This document shows, piece after piece, positions 33,612-47,200 of a DNA stretch of 64,000 bases. Source of the DNA: Atherinomorus stipes (lineage: Eukaryota > Chordata > Actinopteri > Atheriniformes > Atherinidae); contig JALJCO010003968.1 in the NCBI GenBank assembly GCA_023101725.1, positions 310,001-374,000 on the forward strand. Reading direction: 5' to 3'. Every line of letters starts with the position of its first letter. Positions within the stretch are counted from its first letter, which is position 1. The notes below the pieces were generated by a model. It saw nothing but the letters and a program-made list of their open reading frames with translations. It searched no databases and was not told the DNA's origin. A program made the position numbers and the translations under genes.

Positions 33612-35754
33612 AACTTTTGACGTGTTATACCTGAAGCTTGTTTTTATTATACACAGCATGAGGTGTCACATCAATTTAGGCTGCATCTGCCTCAGAATAC
33701 CCAGGCCTCTTCTTTAAAATTAATTACATTTGTTAAGAATTTGGAGATGGAAAATGTCTCCGTAATGATAAGGTCCGAGTTCTCTCCTGGCAAATCATTA
33801 TATATGACAAGTATGAAACTCCAGAGAAGTGTTCAAGGCCAGACTGTCGATGTGTAAAATGCTGATCATGACCTCAGCTTTTAATCATTTACAGGGGTTT
33901 GAGTGTAAGTGACTCCCTTTAGGAGTAATGTGGTGTGGTTTGGTATAGCACGGTGGTCTCAATTGTGATTTATTATATAGTAGGTCCTTGTGGCACAGTG
34001 TATTTTCAGTCTGTCTCAATTTCATCGATTGGGGTTGTGATGGAGAGCAGCAGTCAAACCTTTTTATCAAAAGAGGATGTCACTGTCGCAGTGCCTCAGC
34101 AGTGGTGACAATTCCTATAGTTTTATGACTTGTGTGGCCTTTGAGATTTGTTGTTCTCTTTTTTTTTCAATTGCGGTTTTTGGTAAATTTAATATTTCTA
34201 TTAACCTTTTTCTTCATGTCAAAGAGCATGGTGGCATCCATTATTCGGAGCATTGTCTTGTCAACAAGAAAAGCTGCTATATTAAACATTAATCCATTTT
34301 GCTTTTTACGGAGAGCGAATAATATCTTCATGGAGTGCATCTTTATAAATCATAATAATCATGTGCTTGTGGTACACCCCTGCCTCGTTTCTCGCTTTGT
34401 TAATGGCATGCATATGTGACCAATGACAAGCTTAAATGGATGAGTTAAGGTTGGTTTGCTTATACCTTCAAGAGTGTATAAGGAAACATGCCAAATGCTG
34501 TTTGTTTGTGGCTGCAGACATAAGTGGTAGCTGATATTATAGTATATTCCTGAGTGTAAACATCTTCTTTAAAGCTACACAAACACCCTTTAATTTATTT
34601 ATTTAGTTTTATGTTCAGCTCACCTTTAATTATCTGCCTCTGTCCACTTTCTGTTTCTTTATCTTGACTCATAACATTTCTCTAAATTTTCTGATATATA
34701 GATTTGGTCTCATCGCTCCATAAAGCAGAGTATATGAGTTTATGCGCGCACTTCAGGAACACCTTTATTGAAGTAATATTTCTAACCAGAAATATCTTGA
34801 CTTGCTTCAGGCTAAACACAGCTGGACACCACATGCCTCATATCCGTGTTCACATGGGCCATTCAGAGACTAGATATTGCTCCTGTCTTTGTTTCACTCC
34901 ACTGGCTTCTTATCTGCAGTCCAGACTGCAAGAATGTGGACATTTGCACATTTCTTGTCCTTCAGGCTCTGTGCTCCAGTATATTCAATTTGAAGTAAAA
35001 TAATGGAAACTGTATTAGGAGTGCCAGGTCTGATCTTTGATTGGGGCTAGTTTATGTCAATATTGACAGAAATGTGTGAGAGATAAAGCCCTTTTCACAC
35101 TCTTTGCCCAAACTGCAATTCAGAAGTAATTACTTCTGCCTGAACGCCTCATGGATGGAAGACTGTTGCATCTGTGTTAGTTTGTGCAGAAAAGAGGTCT
35201 CTTGTGCCTCAGGGTTGATGGAGAGTTGGCATTTAAACCGGGCTGAAGTTGGATGTTCGTATAGCCCTCAACATGGCCCAAATAAGTTGATTATATTCAC
35301 CTAGGGGAACAGGGTATTTGCACAGCAACCCAAGCTATGATGGTTTTACCAAAGCCTGATGCACACTCCCTGGTCAGTCACACACATGGCATTTCTTTCA
35401 CAGCTTGGGCATCTAGCTGCCAGTAGAAGTAGCATGCTGGTATGATTGAAGATTCACCTTCTGGTAGAAGCAAAAACGATAAAAAGATGTACGAGTAGAT
35501 GCAAGTGCTGATATTCAACTAAATTAGTCCTGTTAGATTATGTTTCTTTATTTAAAGAGTGCTACGGCCACCTGATCATTCACCCCTTCTGTTTTTCATT
35601 CCGTATGCAAATCTTCCTGTTTCAACACTCTTCTCTGATTGGCCTGGCTCTACGCCACCATCATCTCCTCCCTCCCCACCTGTTTACTCATCAGTTTCAC
35701 CTGAAGCTGCTTTCAGGCAGTTACAAAAAGGCCCACAGATCATTGAGTCTAACA
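33612..35754. other. Intergenic, nothing recognised
   Basis: AT-rich DNA without a supportable gene or clear repeat ends. Confidence 0.5.
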
Positions 35755-35870
35755 CCTCCCGTCCAATGCCTCCGCTCTGCCCCACTCCGATCCGCTCCAG
35801 TCTGTCTTTTCCGGCGGGCTGCAAAAACCCTCGCACACATACAGTACTCCGCCTGACCCCGCCAGCGCCC
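35755..35870. repeat. GC-rich repeat fragment (CCGCTC/GAGCGG family)
   Basis: A GC-rich patch with CCGCTC and GCTCCAGTCTG words in an otherwise AT-rich region. It resembles the complement of the patch at 36405-36480. Probably a degraded DNA element; boundaries are approximate. Confidence 0.35.
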
Positions 35871-36289
35871 TCTCCGTTCAGTCACAAAGCAGGCAAAGGA
35901 GCATGCGCAAGATTTCCAACTTCACGCGGTAAATGGTGTAGATAACAAACTTTTCATTCATTGCAACTTCGAAGGAGACATTGCGTCGTACATGCCAGGT
36001 TTTTGATGCATTTGCCATCAATTGACAGGATCTGACTTGTGGCGGCATACTTTGTACGTAGTATGTATACGGCACATTGAACTACACACATTTGCCCATT
36101 CTTAAGTCACATAAGACACAATATTATTTCATGAAACAGTTTTTATTGAGATGCTACAATATGCCCAGTCAGTTTTATACACAGCAATCAATTTCTTCTG
36201 AAGTGGATGTAAAAAAAAACTTTATAAACCGGATGTTTCAGCTTTGCAACTTCCTCCAAATGGAATGGGGTGGACTGGAGCAGACCAGA

Positions 36290-36620
36290 AAATAGAGGTT
36301 ATCCATATTTTTGGCGGAGGCCGAGCGGACGTGTCGGAGCGCAGCGCTGGCGGAGTAGTGGACTGCTGCTCATTGTTTAAAATAACGGATTTTCTGCGTC
36401 ATGCGGACCAGAGCGGAGCGGAGCGGAGACAGTGGACGGAGGGGGTAACCCCCAGATTCCACATACTCCGGTCTGCTCCATTCTGTTCCATTCCACAAGG
36501 CGCAGCAAACACGTTGCTATGTTGTTCAATGAGCTGCAGTCCACATGCTCTGTGCGGCTCCGTTGACGTATGGCCTCTGCGTTGCGCTGCACCCAAATTG
36601 CAGAGCCAGTCCAATTTTCT
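36290..36620. repeat. GC-rich repeat with GAGCGGAGCGGAGCGG core
   Basis: A GC-rich island with a tandem GAGCG run near 36411-36428, then AGATTCCACATACTCC and GGCGCAGCAAACACGTTG (36498-36515). The last two blocks recur inverted at 37127-37190. No gene; the open frame across it is a consequence of low stop density. Probably a piece of an inverted-repeat transposon. Confidence 0.45.
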
Positions 36621-37099
36621 GCTCTGTCAGCGTAGGTGGATCAATTGCCGCAGCTCAGATGGCACCAAACAGGAACATGAACATGGACTACATCTGGATT
36701 GTCAAAGTAAACACATTGGGAATCCAAACGTAAAATACATGAAAAACCACAATTTGATTAAAAATCACCTCCAAAATTTGAGTTTTCCGTACTGTACGTG
36801 TTTCACATCGGCCTACATACATTATAGACTACAGATCAGGACATTGATATGAACAAAAATGGAAAACATGAAATTTCCCAAGGTAAAACACTTGTTCCTA
36901 TTGATCATGACATAAAAAAAAGGCTAAACTCTGTATTGTGTGTGTCCTCATGCGGTTCACGTGTGCTGGATTTGCTATTCACTAAATTGTACACATGTTG
37001 ATCATTGTGAAAGGCCATTTGATTCATGCCATCACATCATGCCACGTGCATGCTCTCCCCGGGCTCCAAGACCTGGCGGAGTGCAGCTGGACAGAGCTG

Positions 37100-37195
37100 G
37101 GTGCATGTAGTGGGCGTTGAACTTCCCAACGTGTTTGCTGCGCCATGCGCAGCGGAACGGAACGGTGGGGACAGGAGGATGTGGAATCTTAACTG
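37100..37195. repeat. Inverted copy of the 36.5-kb repeat segment
   Basis: CAACGTGTTTGCTGCGCC at about 37128-37145 is the reverse complement of 36498-36515, and ATGTGGAATCTT at the right end matches the inverted AGATTCCACAT block. The two copies lie about 0.6 kb apart in opposite orientation. Confidence 0.6.
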
Positions 37196-39700
37196 TTTGG
37201 TCTGCATGGGAACAATCTGCCCTTAGTTTGTTTTTGTGGATTTTAGTGACTTTATTTTGCGTTAGTTTGGGCTCGTTTAGTTTTGGTTTCCAGGTGTTTC
37301 TTTTGGTCAGTAGTTTTAGTTGCCAGGTTCTCTTTAAGCTGTCTTTGTGTGTTCTGTTTTACACTGGGTTAGTTTTGGAGTTGGGATAGTTTGGGCTTTT
37401 GTTATACTGTAGTTGGGTTTTGGTTACTTTTAGCTTATTGGTGCTGCTCCTTTCCCTTTTTGGTTTGTGGAATTTGTAGATCAGGTTTGTTTTCCCCCTT
37501 TTGACTCTTTTTAGTTTAGGCTTTGTCTGTTTTTTTGTTTCATTACTTTGAGCAGCATATCTAACCCCATCTCCTTTTCAGGTTTTCAGTGCTCTCAGTA
37601 TACGCCTTTTTTAATTTGACTCAAGAACATTAAACATCTTTACCATCCTGATGCCAATCTTTTAAACCCCTAGCAGAGCTGGGACGTTACAAAGAGTTTT
37701 AAATATGATTTTTTATTTTTTTTATTTTAGTCAATCACGGATAAATCCCGAAATTTGGGGTAAAAAAAAAAAGCTAAAATTATTCAAATCTTCATTGATT
37801 AGCTATCTTTACTTAATTAAATGCCATGAAGCAATGGAAAAATAATAGGCAACACATTTCCAATTGTTTAGTTATTGATATTATTCACAGTTGACTCATT
37901 AGACACTGCACTTAGTTGTCTTTCTTAAAGACATTTGTGATGTTTAAAGTAGAGGCAGGCCACGTTGAGATGCACATTGGAATGCTTTTAGCCTTATCGT
38001 GTTGTCATAAAGATCTGACCACTGAAGCCTAGGAAGCAAAACAGTGTTTGCAATCCAGTCATCCTACATAACATTGGTTTTTCATCCTTCATTCTGTTTG
38101 TTTTTGGGACATAATGATGACAAAATGTGGTTCAAATTCAAATATTGTTTGGGCATGTTGTCAATGTATGTATCATTTAAATGCTGAAAATTTGTTGCAC
38201 TTTGTGGAGTTCATCCACATGAGACACATGAGAATACTTTTATTGATACATTCTCAAACCCAGTTTGGGCCAGTTTGTTGAACAAAGTGCTCTTCAGTCT
38301 CCTGGCTCATTTCTTTGAATATTCCAGTGTGCTTGTTACAAGCCTCAGCCTTTTCCAGCAGGATTTTTCTTTTTCTTTCAGCACAAGTATCCACTTACTT
38401 ATTTTACGGTTATTTGTTTTCTGTACTTTATGAGGAATATCACAATCATTCATTCTACTATTACCAACATAAAAAATCAACAAATATTAAATGTGGGGAG
38501 TGAATACATTCAATCACTGTATTTAGCATCAGCCCAGTCACTGAAATATGGCTTCTCTCAGGCTCTGGAACTCTGGTGGCTCAGGCGACAACAGCACCAC
38601 TGGCTGTCTGTCAAACTTTCCAACAGTTGGTCAAAGTCTTCTGTGAGCACAGATCTGGTTGTGATTACTATAACGGAGACAGTAAATCATGACGCGGCAT
38701 GAGACTAATTTGTGGTGGGAAAAAAAGACCTGGTCCTTTAATTCTTTATGGAGTCGCAGTTAACTACAAAAGACACATATAACATGTGCAAAAGAACATT
38801 TCAGTGGCAGCGAGACAGAGTGGAGCAGCCACGAATATGGAAGAAAAAAAACCTACCGTTGCGCTGTGCTCATGGTGCACAGATGGGTGGAAAATTGAGG
38901 ACCACATTTGGTGTCTTTGTGAGGTGTTGTGCCAACATGAGCTGCAAGATTTGCTTCAGTTTGCATAGATCCAACAATTTTCTAAACTGTGAGAGGGGAT
39001 GGCACACAGACGCACTCGTCACACTTAGACCAGTAATTGCTTTACAATTTTAAGAAGTGTTACACCTGTTTTTGTTTTATTTTGTTGTTGTTGTTTTTTT
39101 TTACATGTATCCTGCCTGATCTGATCACAAGTAGACATGCTTGAGTGTTTAAGTCTGCACCTTGATATTATTTGTGATGGGATGTCACTTCCCCGCTCAT
39201 TATGCAAATAAACATGTCGCCAGTTTCAGAGTTCGCTGTGGGAAACAAACAGGATGCTGTTGACATTCACCTGAAAAGCTGGATTCTGAAAAACATTTTA
39301 ATTCCCTTACCGGAAAGAATGAGCAAGTAATAACTGATTTGTGGAGTTTCAGAGCTCAGTGTCAAAACATTTGTATAAACTAAAGATACACAAATCAAAG
39401 CTTTGCAACTCTGCTCTCTACATCCCAGTTTCTGAATAAGGATGCACTCTGCTAGCACTGTTGCTACAAAAATTAACAGAGGGCTGTTTTAATTACGTTT
39501 TTTGTTTGTTTAGTTTTTTATGCTTCCTGTATATTTGAAAACATCATAAGAGAAACTACTACCTGCTTGAAGTCACTTCAGATAAGGGAGATGGTGCTTT
39601 TAAGTGAAGCCCAAGACACATCTGTGTAAAAAAAAAAAAAAAAAAAGATCTCAAGTGTCCCTCTGCATCTGAATGTGTCCTTAATCTGTCATAAGTGCAC
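37196..39700. other. Intergenic; T/G-rich strand at 37220-37560
   Basis: The first 350 bases are strongly T/G-rich on the plus strand (TTTTGGTT/TTAGTTTGG words) and may be a degraded repeat. The rest is AT-rich, with a poly(A) run at about 39627-39645. No gene seen. Confidence 0.4.
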
Positions 39701-39704
39701 TTAA

Positions 39705-40623
39705 AGGTGTCATAACCTAGTGTTTTACATACACTAGGTTAAGAAGGATTACACAATCCTTTTTAAAATATATTCAAATGAATTTTTAATTATAGTTGGG
39801 TGGGAGGAAAATTTAATGAGCTCATTTTGACCTCTTTTTTATCTCCAAATTTTGTTTGTCGTGAAAATACGCACGAGAATCAGACCTGTCTGTAAGCGTG
39901 TTCACGAGGCAAGCGTCAAAGCCAAAACAAAGTTTTATCAGGACAGACCAAGTGAAGGAAAATGATGTCCCAACAGAGAAAAACGTGATAAAAGCGTAAC
40001 GGTGCGATTGATAGAGAGAATCCACAGAGTAAAACGGCTGGACTGTGATGAATATAAGGAGCGGACGTCTGACGTGAAGTTACTCAAACAGCAACAAGTG
40101 TGTTAGCTTTTGTAGCTACATTAGCAGCTTGTCACCATTTGTCTACCATCATTTACTGGCCTCTTACACAAAAGATAATAAGTTACACAAGCAGCAAGAC
40201 TTACCAACTGCACATCTCACTGGCTGAATCCACTGGTCTCTGGTCAATTAGTCCACTGCTACAGTACTGAAAACACTGCTGAATTTTTGCCGGAGCAGCT
40301 CAGTATTTTTTTCCCTCCTCCTCCTCGTCCCCCTCTTTGACAAAGCTGGTCATTACACACTACCCTACGGCAGGTAATCAGCTTCAGGTGGTGCTAAAGA
40401 GGCTAGCTTAGCAGCCTCTGTGAATCACGTCATTCCCAGAGGAAAAACAAAATCGCGTACTGTGGAGAGCGCGCTCTAGTGGCCGATTCTGATGAGAAGA
40501 GAGAGCCCGCACTCAAAGACGAAGCCACTTTCACTCTCTGGAGTTTCTGGCATGTTTTAACTGAGGTCCTATTCCAATACATGTTTTAACATGAAAAAGT
40601 GGGATTTCCAGGTGATGACTCCT
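39705..40623. mobile_element. TTAA-flanked non-autonomous element, family 4
   Basis: TTAA at 39701-39704 and 40624-40627 flanks 919 bp. Inverted ends: AGGTGTCATAACCT at left against AGGAGTCATCACCT read from the right. It is the longest of the four TTAA elements; no transposase was recognised inside. Confidence 0.75.
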
Positions 40624-41109
40624 TTAACATCTGTGCTGAGTACCGTCAAACTGGGACCAGAACACCCAGAACACATAGTGACTTTGCTGTTGCTGCAGTA
40701 AGAAAATATGTAGCCTAGTTATGATTATATTCCTGTTGTGAATTTCTTCTTTTAAAGAAAGATCATTAAAAAACAAAAAAGCTTTGTTGATTAATAACAG
40801 GACTGTTTAAAGTGGATAAAATAGGGATCAAATCCGAACATACCCTCCACTACAGCTGGTTAGTGGTGACAGTCTGACTATGTGAGGATGAGAAAACCAC
40901 AGTTCAACTTCCTTCACGATACGTTTTGTTTAACAAATAGTTCTGTGATTATTTTTTTTTATGGGATAGAGTGCCATCACTCACATAAATGTGAAGGACC
41001 TCTTAATTTTCTAAAAGCTATATTTTTATTTCTAAAAAAAATCTATTAATGGCCTATATAGGCTATTTATCCACCAGCTATATATAGCCTATATACACAA
41101 CAATGATTG

Positions 41110-41217
41110 TGGGGGGGGGGAGGGGGGGGTATAGGCCGATTAATCGGCTATCGGCTTTTTCCTGCTCCAAACTATCATTATATCGGCCTTTAAAAATCCA
41201 CTATCGGTCGACCACTA
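41110..41217. repeat. G run followed by truncated CCGATA/TATCGG element
   Basis: Two G runs (41110-41129) abut a fragment rich in CGGCTATCGG and ATATCGG, ending CACTATCGGTCGACCACTAG, which looks like a terminal repeat end. The left half is missing or replaced. Related in word content to the element at 3388-3887. Confidence 0.45.
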
Positions 41218-44200
41218 GTTAGAAATACTCAGAGGTGGACAGGCCGCTTGAAGAGATGCAGGTAGAGGAGAAGAGAGAGAAGGGATTGGGGTGATTTAAG
41301 CCATGTTTTTTTTTTTTTTTTTTTTTTAACTTTTTTTTTTTTAATCCTAATCATGAATTTGGACTCAGAAAAGGTTGATGGAAATGGCACAGTTTGAAAA
41401 CCACTTTTCATCTTTTTTGGGCATTGGGGTACAGTATGAGGGAGAATAAATGCAACATCAGTTAAATTTGTTGTTGTTTTGTTTAAAACTCCCTTACAGT
41501 TCTGTTGATAGAGATATCTCCATATGCTGTAGAAAACTAGACATGGATTTTGATTTTTTTTTTCTTTTAACCCCCACTCCTGAACTTTGGCATATTTTCT
41601 CACCGAGGTACCCCTTAGAATGGCTAACTCGACTTCCACCTTGCATACTGTGTCTCCAGCCAGTAAAAGTTAGTCCAATGCTGACTTGTTTTTATCGCTT
41701 TCTCTGTCCATTTCTCTTTCTTTTCCTTGCTCTTCTCCTCTTGGATTTCCTTGCTGAATCAACCATGGTGTGCATTCACAGCAGCCAGTGTGCCGATATT
41801 CAGTTGCTAGGCTGTAACGCAGTACCGCAAAGTGAAATGCTGCTGTGAAGCAATGTGCCAAGACAGCAAAAAAAAAAAAGTGATTTGCAATTTCTCAGCC
41901 CCAGGAAGCTGCTATCAAACCAAGTCAGAAGCAATGAGTTTCAAAGTTGGAAAGTAATGCAGTACAACTTCAAGTCCTGCTGCAATTTGTCCTCACGCTA
42001 CAGTCACAAACATGAAAAATGCATACAAATTTATTCTGTTTCATATGTGCCTTAAAGAGGTTTTGCATGAGTGCTGTGGTAACCAAATGATAAGTGCCCA
42101 GGCCTTGCTGTATTTCTCTTCACTATCAAACTCCACTAAAAGTTAAAAAAAAGAAGCCATAAGCCAGCACATATGGCATAATTACATGTTGGGGCTTTAA
42201 TAGCAACAGAGATTTGACCTGGTTACTGCAATAAATGTGACTGCTCAGCTTGGAGTTCGTTTTTCCCCCTCAGTCTAATGCTGAAAGCTACTGATGGGAG
42301 TGAAAACAACATGAGTAAGGTGAAAGTTTTAGTGTGCTGCTTTATTTCACATCTAACAAAGACCATCTGTATGGATGAAAGCATCCACACTTCTTATGTT
42401 CCTCCACTAATTTATGGAAGAACATAACAAACCGAAAGTTGTTCCTTTAATATGTGTCACTACAGAGAAAAAAGGCTTATACTCATTACCAGACTCAGTG
42501 CTCTAATTACATTACAACCAATGAGGAAAATTTAGGAAAATACAGCCATTCTGGTTAGCTCACCTTTCTGGATGTTGTGTATTTAAACAGGAGTTATTTT
42601 GTCTTGAATGTAGATCTAAAAGAAAGTCAGAATTTTCCACTCTGGTTGGAGACCAAGAGAGTGGGCGTCAACAATAATTTTTAAAGTCATCATGCCCCCT
42701 GCTGAAAGCCAGCACCACAAACAGGAGGCAGATGAAGCAGGATTGCGTTGCATATTGTCCATCACAGCCTGAAAGGTCTATTATGTAACTAATTCCTTGT
42801 TTGTCGGTTTGATTAAGAGTGATTTTTTTTTCTTTAAAGCCGTTGCATGATTGATACTGTATGTCCCAAAACAGTTTCCATCCGGAAAAACTACAGGGGT
42901 ATAGCATAACTAAAGGCATTGTGAAAACACCTTGATTTTTCAAGGTTACCATACAACACAAACAATGTTTAAAGAAGCGCTCAGTCTGCCCCTTAATCTT
43001 TCCTGTTGACATGTTTTTGTCTCTACTGGCCTGCTTTTCAGTTTAACTCCTTTGAATCTACCTCTCTGGGTCAAATGATTCCCTGGCTTCACAGCAGTTC
43101 TGCGGTGGCTCCACTAATGGCGCTGTAATTTTGCATCTCTTTGAAGTTCTCCCCAACCGTTGTGTTACCTGAAGTCTCTGCTCCTCTGAGGTTTTGGGAT
43201 GGGGCAGGCTAGCTACCCTCTGCAGCCTAATTAAATGTAATTGCTCCATTTTGTAGTGGTGCCCGTGTGGAGAGGGGAAGCCTTGTAATAAGGGAGATTG
43301 CGTGAAGGGTCCGAGGATCACAGACGCCAAAGAGGAGCCACGAGGAGACGATCGGAGACGCTTCCCCCTCTGTCGCCTCGTCTGTCCTGAGCAGACCTAG
43401 TCATTACCCCTCCACTCTTCTCGCTCTGGCTCTGTCTCTCCTTTCCTCTGTTGCTCTTTCTGCCTCTGTTCCAACTTCATCACTCTTCCTTCCATTTATA
43501 GTCATGCACATGCACGACAAGAATGTTTTGTGCAATATTCAACTCAGGTTCGTGTGTTATTCTTTGTTTTTCAGCCCTCTCTTAAATATTCATCTGGGCA
43601 TGACACAGCGGGAAGATGATTCCTGAGTGTGTACAGGAAGTGTCTGGTATGATTTCTATGGCATTCCCTCAGGTGGCGTCACAGTTGAGGGAGCGAAAGC
43701 TGGAATTCTTGGAATCCTTCAGGCACCTTAGAGACTCTATAACTGACTCAGACACCGAAATGGGCTGTTTTTGCCCCCTGACACTGACTGGTGGAGAGAC
43801 GGGCGACGCATTCTTTCCAGGACAGAGGAGAGGAAAATAAAGGAAATTACAGAGAAGGAGAGAGATAACATGACCCAGAGTGAGCGCCGGCTTGACCATG
43901 ACCCTCCGGGATGACAGGCTGACACGGGATGTGTGATGATGTGTGTGTGTTGGGTACAAAGGTGACTTAGATCCGGGGATAAGCATCATTCTCCCTTCCC
44001 CCAACGTTTTTTGGGGGGGAGGTGCCAGTAAAACCTCCATTGGAGATGATGACATTCCTTCCTGCTGCATAAGCTCCTCACAGTCATGCGTCAGGGCGTC
44101 CGTCCGGCGATTTGCCTCCCTCATCTTCCTCTCAGTCCTCCTCCTCCTCCGCTCGTCTTCTCCACTCTGTGGTGCCAGTGCGTCTGCCACACGGCCCGTT

Positions 44201-47200
44201 AAGGCTAATGCGACGCAGGCTTCATATCACATTTCAGCCTCACATGAGTACCCCCCCACCCACCCAAACCTCATCTCCCTCATCCCCCCACTTCCTCCCC
44301 CTCAGAGCTGACAAGGCTTGGCCCAGGATGTACACATTTGATCAGAGAACACAGATCAATAAAAGCTTGAGATCCAAAGCCATCATTTGGCATTTTATGA
44401 TCCAGGAAAGTGTCCGCTAAATGATTTCTGTGCTTGTTAAAATAGTTGTGTGAAGTTGGAAATGGGTGGCAGTAGCCAAGCTCAGATGGAGAAGGAGTAA
44501 AGGGAATGTGTGTGAGTGTGTGTTTGCTTTCCTGACAGTGAGAGTTGAGGTCTCTCAAGGAGTAATGATAAAAGTCATGGGGGGAAACATCAAAAGTGCA
44601 GCGGAGAACGAGTGTGGTGAGATCGCACACAGCGCAGGGCTCGCTGTCTTTCTCATGACCTCTCTGTCATGTGGCTTCCATGAGAACCAAACATCCAGCC
44701 GCAGTTGTTTCCATACAAAACCACGCCGCTTTGGTGATCCGAACACTTTTATTCTTTACTACCACAAAGCTAATCGTTTGGACGTCTCTGCACGGCTGTT
44801 TTGTGTCATCTTATAATGTGTGAAAGTTTCAGGATCACATATGGTGGGCAGTTTTGTCACTCCAGTTTGTTGCCAATAACTTTGCCGTTCAAACCCTCTG
44901 TGACACATTTTTTCACCAGTCCTTGTAAACACAGCTGAAATTTACCCCCCAAAAGGAGAAAGAGAAAGAAAATACCTCTTCAAAATATTGATGTTGTGTT
45001 CATGTTCCATAAATCTGCCAACCTGATCAGGCTCCTGTTCTAGGGGCATAACCAATTAACCAGGCCTCCACAGTAATTAGCTGTCTGCATGTTGAGTAAC
45101 TCCACACTCTCAGTTCCCATTAGTGGCGTATCATAATAAGGTTCAAAATTATACCATCTATATAATTATAGATTTAAGCTTCCTCTGCAACCTGTTTTGA
45201 CACATTTCATGAACTCTTGCTATCAGAGCTATTGGTGTATCAATGTTGAGTTGAGGATAGCACTAGATCTTTTGGCAAATGTTTCTTTTACTGTTTCCAA
45301 ACACTGGTTAAAAACTGTTTTGGTGATAACAAGTGGAAACCCTTGAATCCTTTGTCTTTGAGGGGGAGGTTTAGCTGTGACAAAACGAAACAGTTCTCAC
45401 TCGTAAGGAGGCCAATGCCATTCATTTTCTATTCTTAGCAAACATATGCGTTTCAGGGATTGATGTTCACGACATGAAACTGCATATTTTCTAACCACGT
45501 GTCTGTGATGTGACTGGTGCCTTCTTTGCTCCACAGTCAAAGTATAGTAGGTGCCCTGGATTTACAGTAATTGTTTGAAGTGTAAAGCGTCAGATGGCAT
45601 TCATTTATGATCTTATCAAATCCAGATGGAGCCATATTTTACTCGGCATGATTCAAATATTCATCTCTTTGAATCTGCTTGCAATTAAACCATTCAGTGA
45701 ACGTTCAACAGCTTGAGAAAAACCTGGTCTTTTGGAATCAGTGGGACAAAAGCCGGGTGAGCTGTTGACACCCGTGAAAGACCACCCCTGATTTTTGACT
45801 GTAAATGATATTACACGTCCGTCAGGGCTCAAGTCCTACATCAAAGCAAAGGAAACAATACAACTGTGGCTGGTTTTTGCCCTGTGTGAGAAAATCAGGA
45901 GTGTTTTGAGTGCTGAAGAGTTAATCTCTTCTTTGGATACACAACAGTGGTGGCATTCCTCAGGGGGTACACTGTAAGAAACACAGCCAATCAGGTGAAA
46001 AAAAAAAAAGAAAAAAGATCCAGCCAGAGGACCAATAAAAATGGTATTACGGGGAACTCCAGATGTTTGGTTAGATCCAGAATAACAAGTCCCTGTCAAA
46101 AATTGCCCTCTGGCAACATGGGGTTGTAATTTTAACCTCATTAAGATGCGTTAGTGTTAATTTGTTTAAAGACAAGGAGCTGTTGTTTTGTGAGAAGAAG
46201 GCCTGTTGTGTTGACTTGGGTGTGGACAGTGACATTTAGATTTATCTTGGCAGATGAAAGCATCATTTCTTTATAAATGGAAAATACGTGGGTGCAGGCG
46301 GATTAAAAAAGACTAAACCCACGCACACGGCTAATTAAAAACGTGGTTTGTTTTGTAGCTGAAGAGAAGAAGAGCGTTAAAAACTATGTAAACAGAGTGA
46401 TACTGACATGCAACTGAATGACTGAAAGGAGACTGCTTGTGATACAAATCATGTTCTAACCACATAATAAGATGGTATAAATTTGTTTCTTTTACATGAC
46501 ATGACTAATCCTTTTGTTGTTGTTTATGTTCCTCATAAAGTTCAAATGATTCAAGCCCGAGCCAGGTGACAGACATCGTTTTCTTTTCTTTTCTTTTTCT
46601 TTTCATTTACTTTCAGATACCTTAACTACTGTCCCTAAAATGGCAATGATATCAGAAAACTTCAGAGTTGTGTAATTTTCCTGTTTTCCCTATTTTGATT
46701 TAGAAGTGAATGATGAACACATCATTCAGATTAGAAAGAGACTATTTGAAAGCAATTGGACATCAGAAGTTTCACAGGGGGCAGAGGTGGACCACTGAAC
46801 ACTGGGTAAGCTTCACATGGGTCAAAGGGGCAACATCTAAATGAAATAGATAAAATAATTTCGGCCTCTGTCATTAGAGTGCAGTGCACCATGGGGACTT
46901 CCTGGGTTAATAACTGGGATGAGGTTTGCATTACTTTGTGTCTCAGCAGCAGGAGAGGAACACAACCCTTTAATACAGCGGCTTCAATTACACCACATCA
47001 GGAAAAAGATCTCCCCTTAGATCCCATTAACAAAAATAATACTCAAACTGTAGCGTGTGTGCTGTGCCGTGTTCATGTTTGTGGATGTAGACAGAACTTT
47101 ATACCTGTGAATCCTTTGCTGACTTGAGTTTATTCCCTCAGCTCTACTTTTTTTTTTCTTTTCCTGTTTTACTCGATTGCTTCTGCATCAGAAATTTCTT

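Noticed and set aside
36244..36852. 202-codon plus-strand frame
   Set aside because: It runs through the GC-rich repeat at 36290-36620, part of which recurs inverted at 37.1 kb; the protein is unlike any family I know.
43669..44190. 173-codon minus-strand frame
   Set aside because: GC-richer DNA with few stops by chance; no recognisable domain and no exon-like splice structure. Left unannotated.
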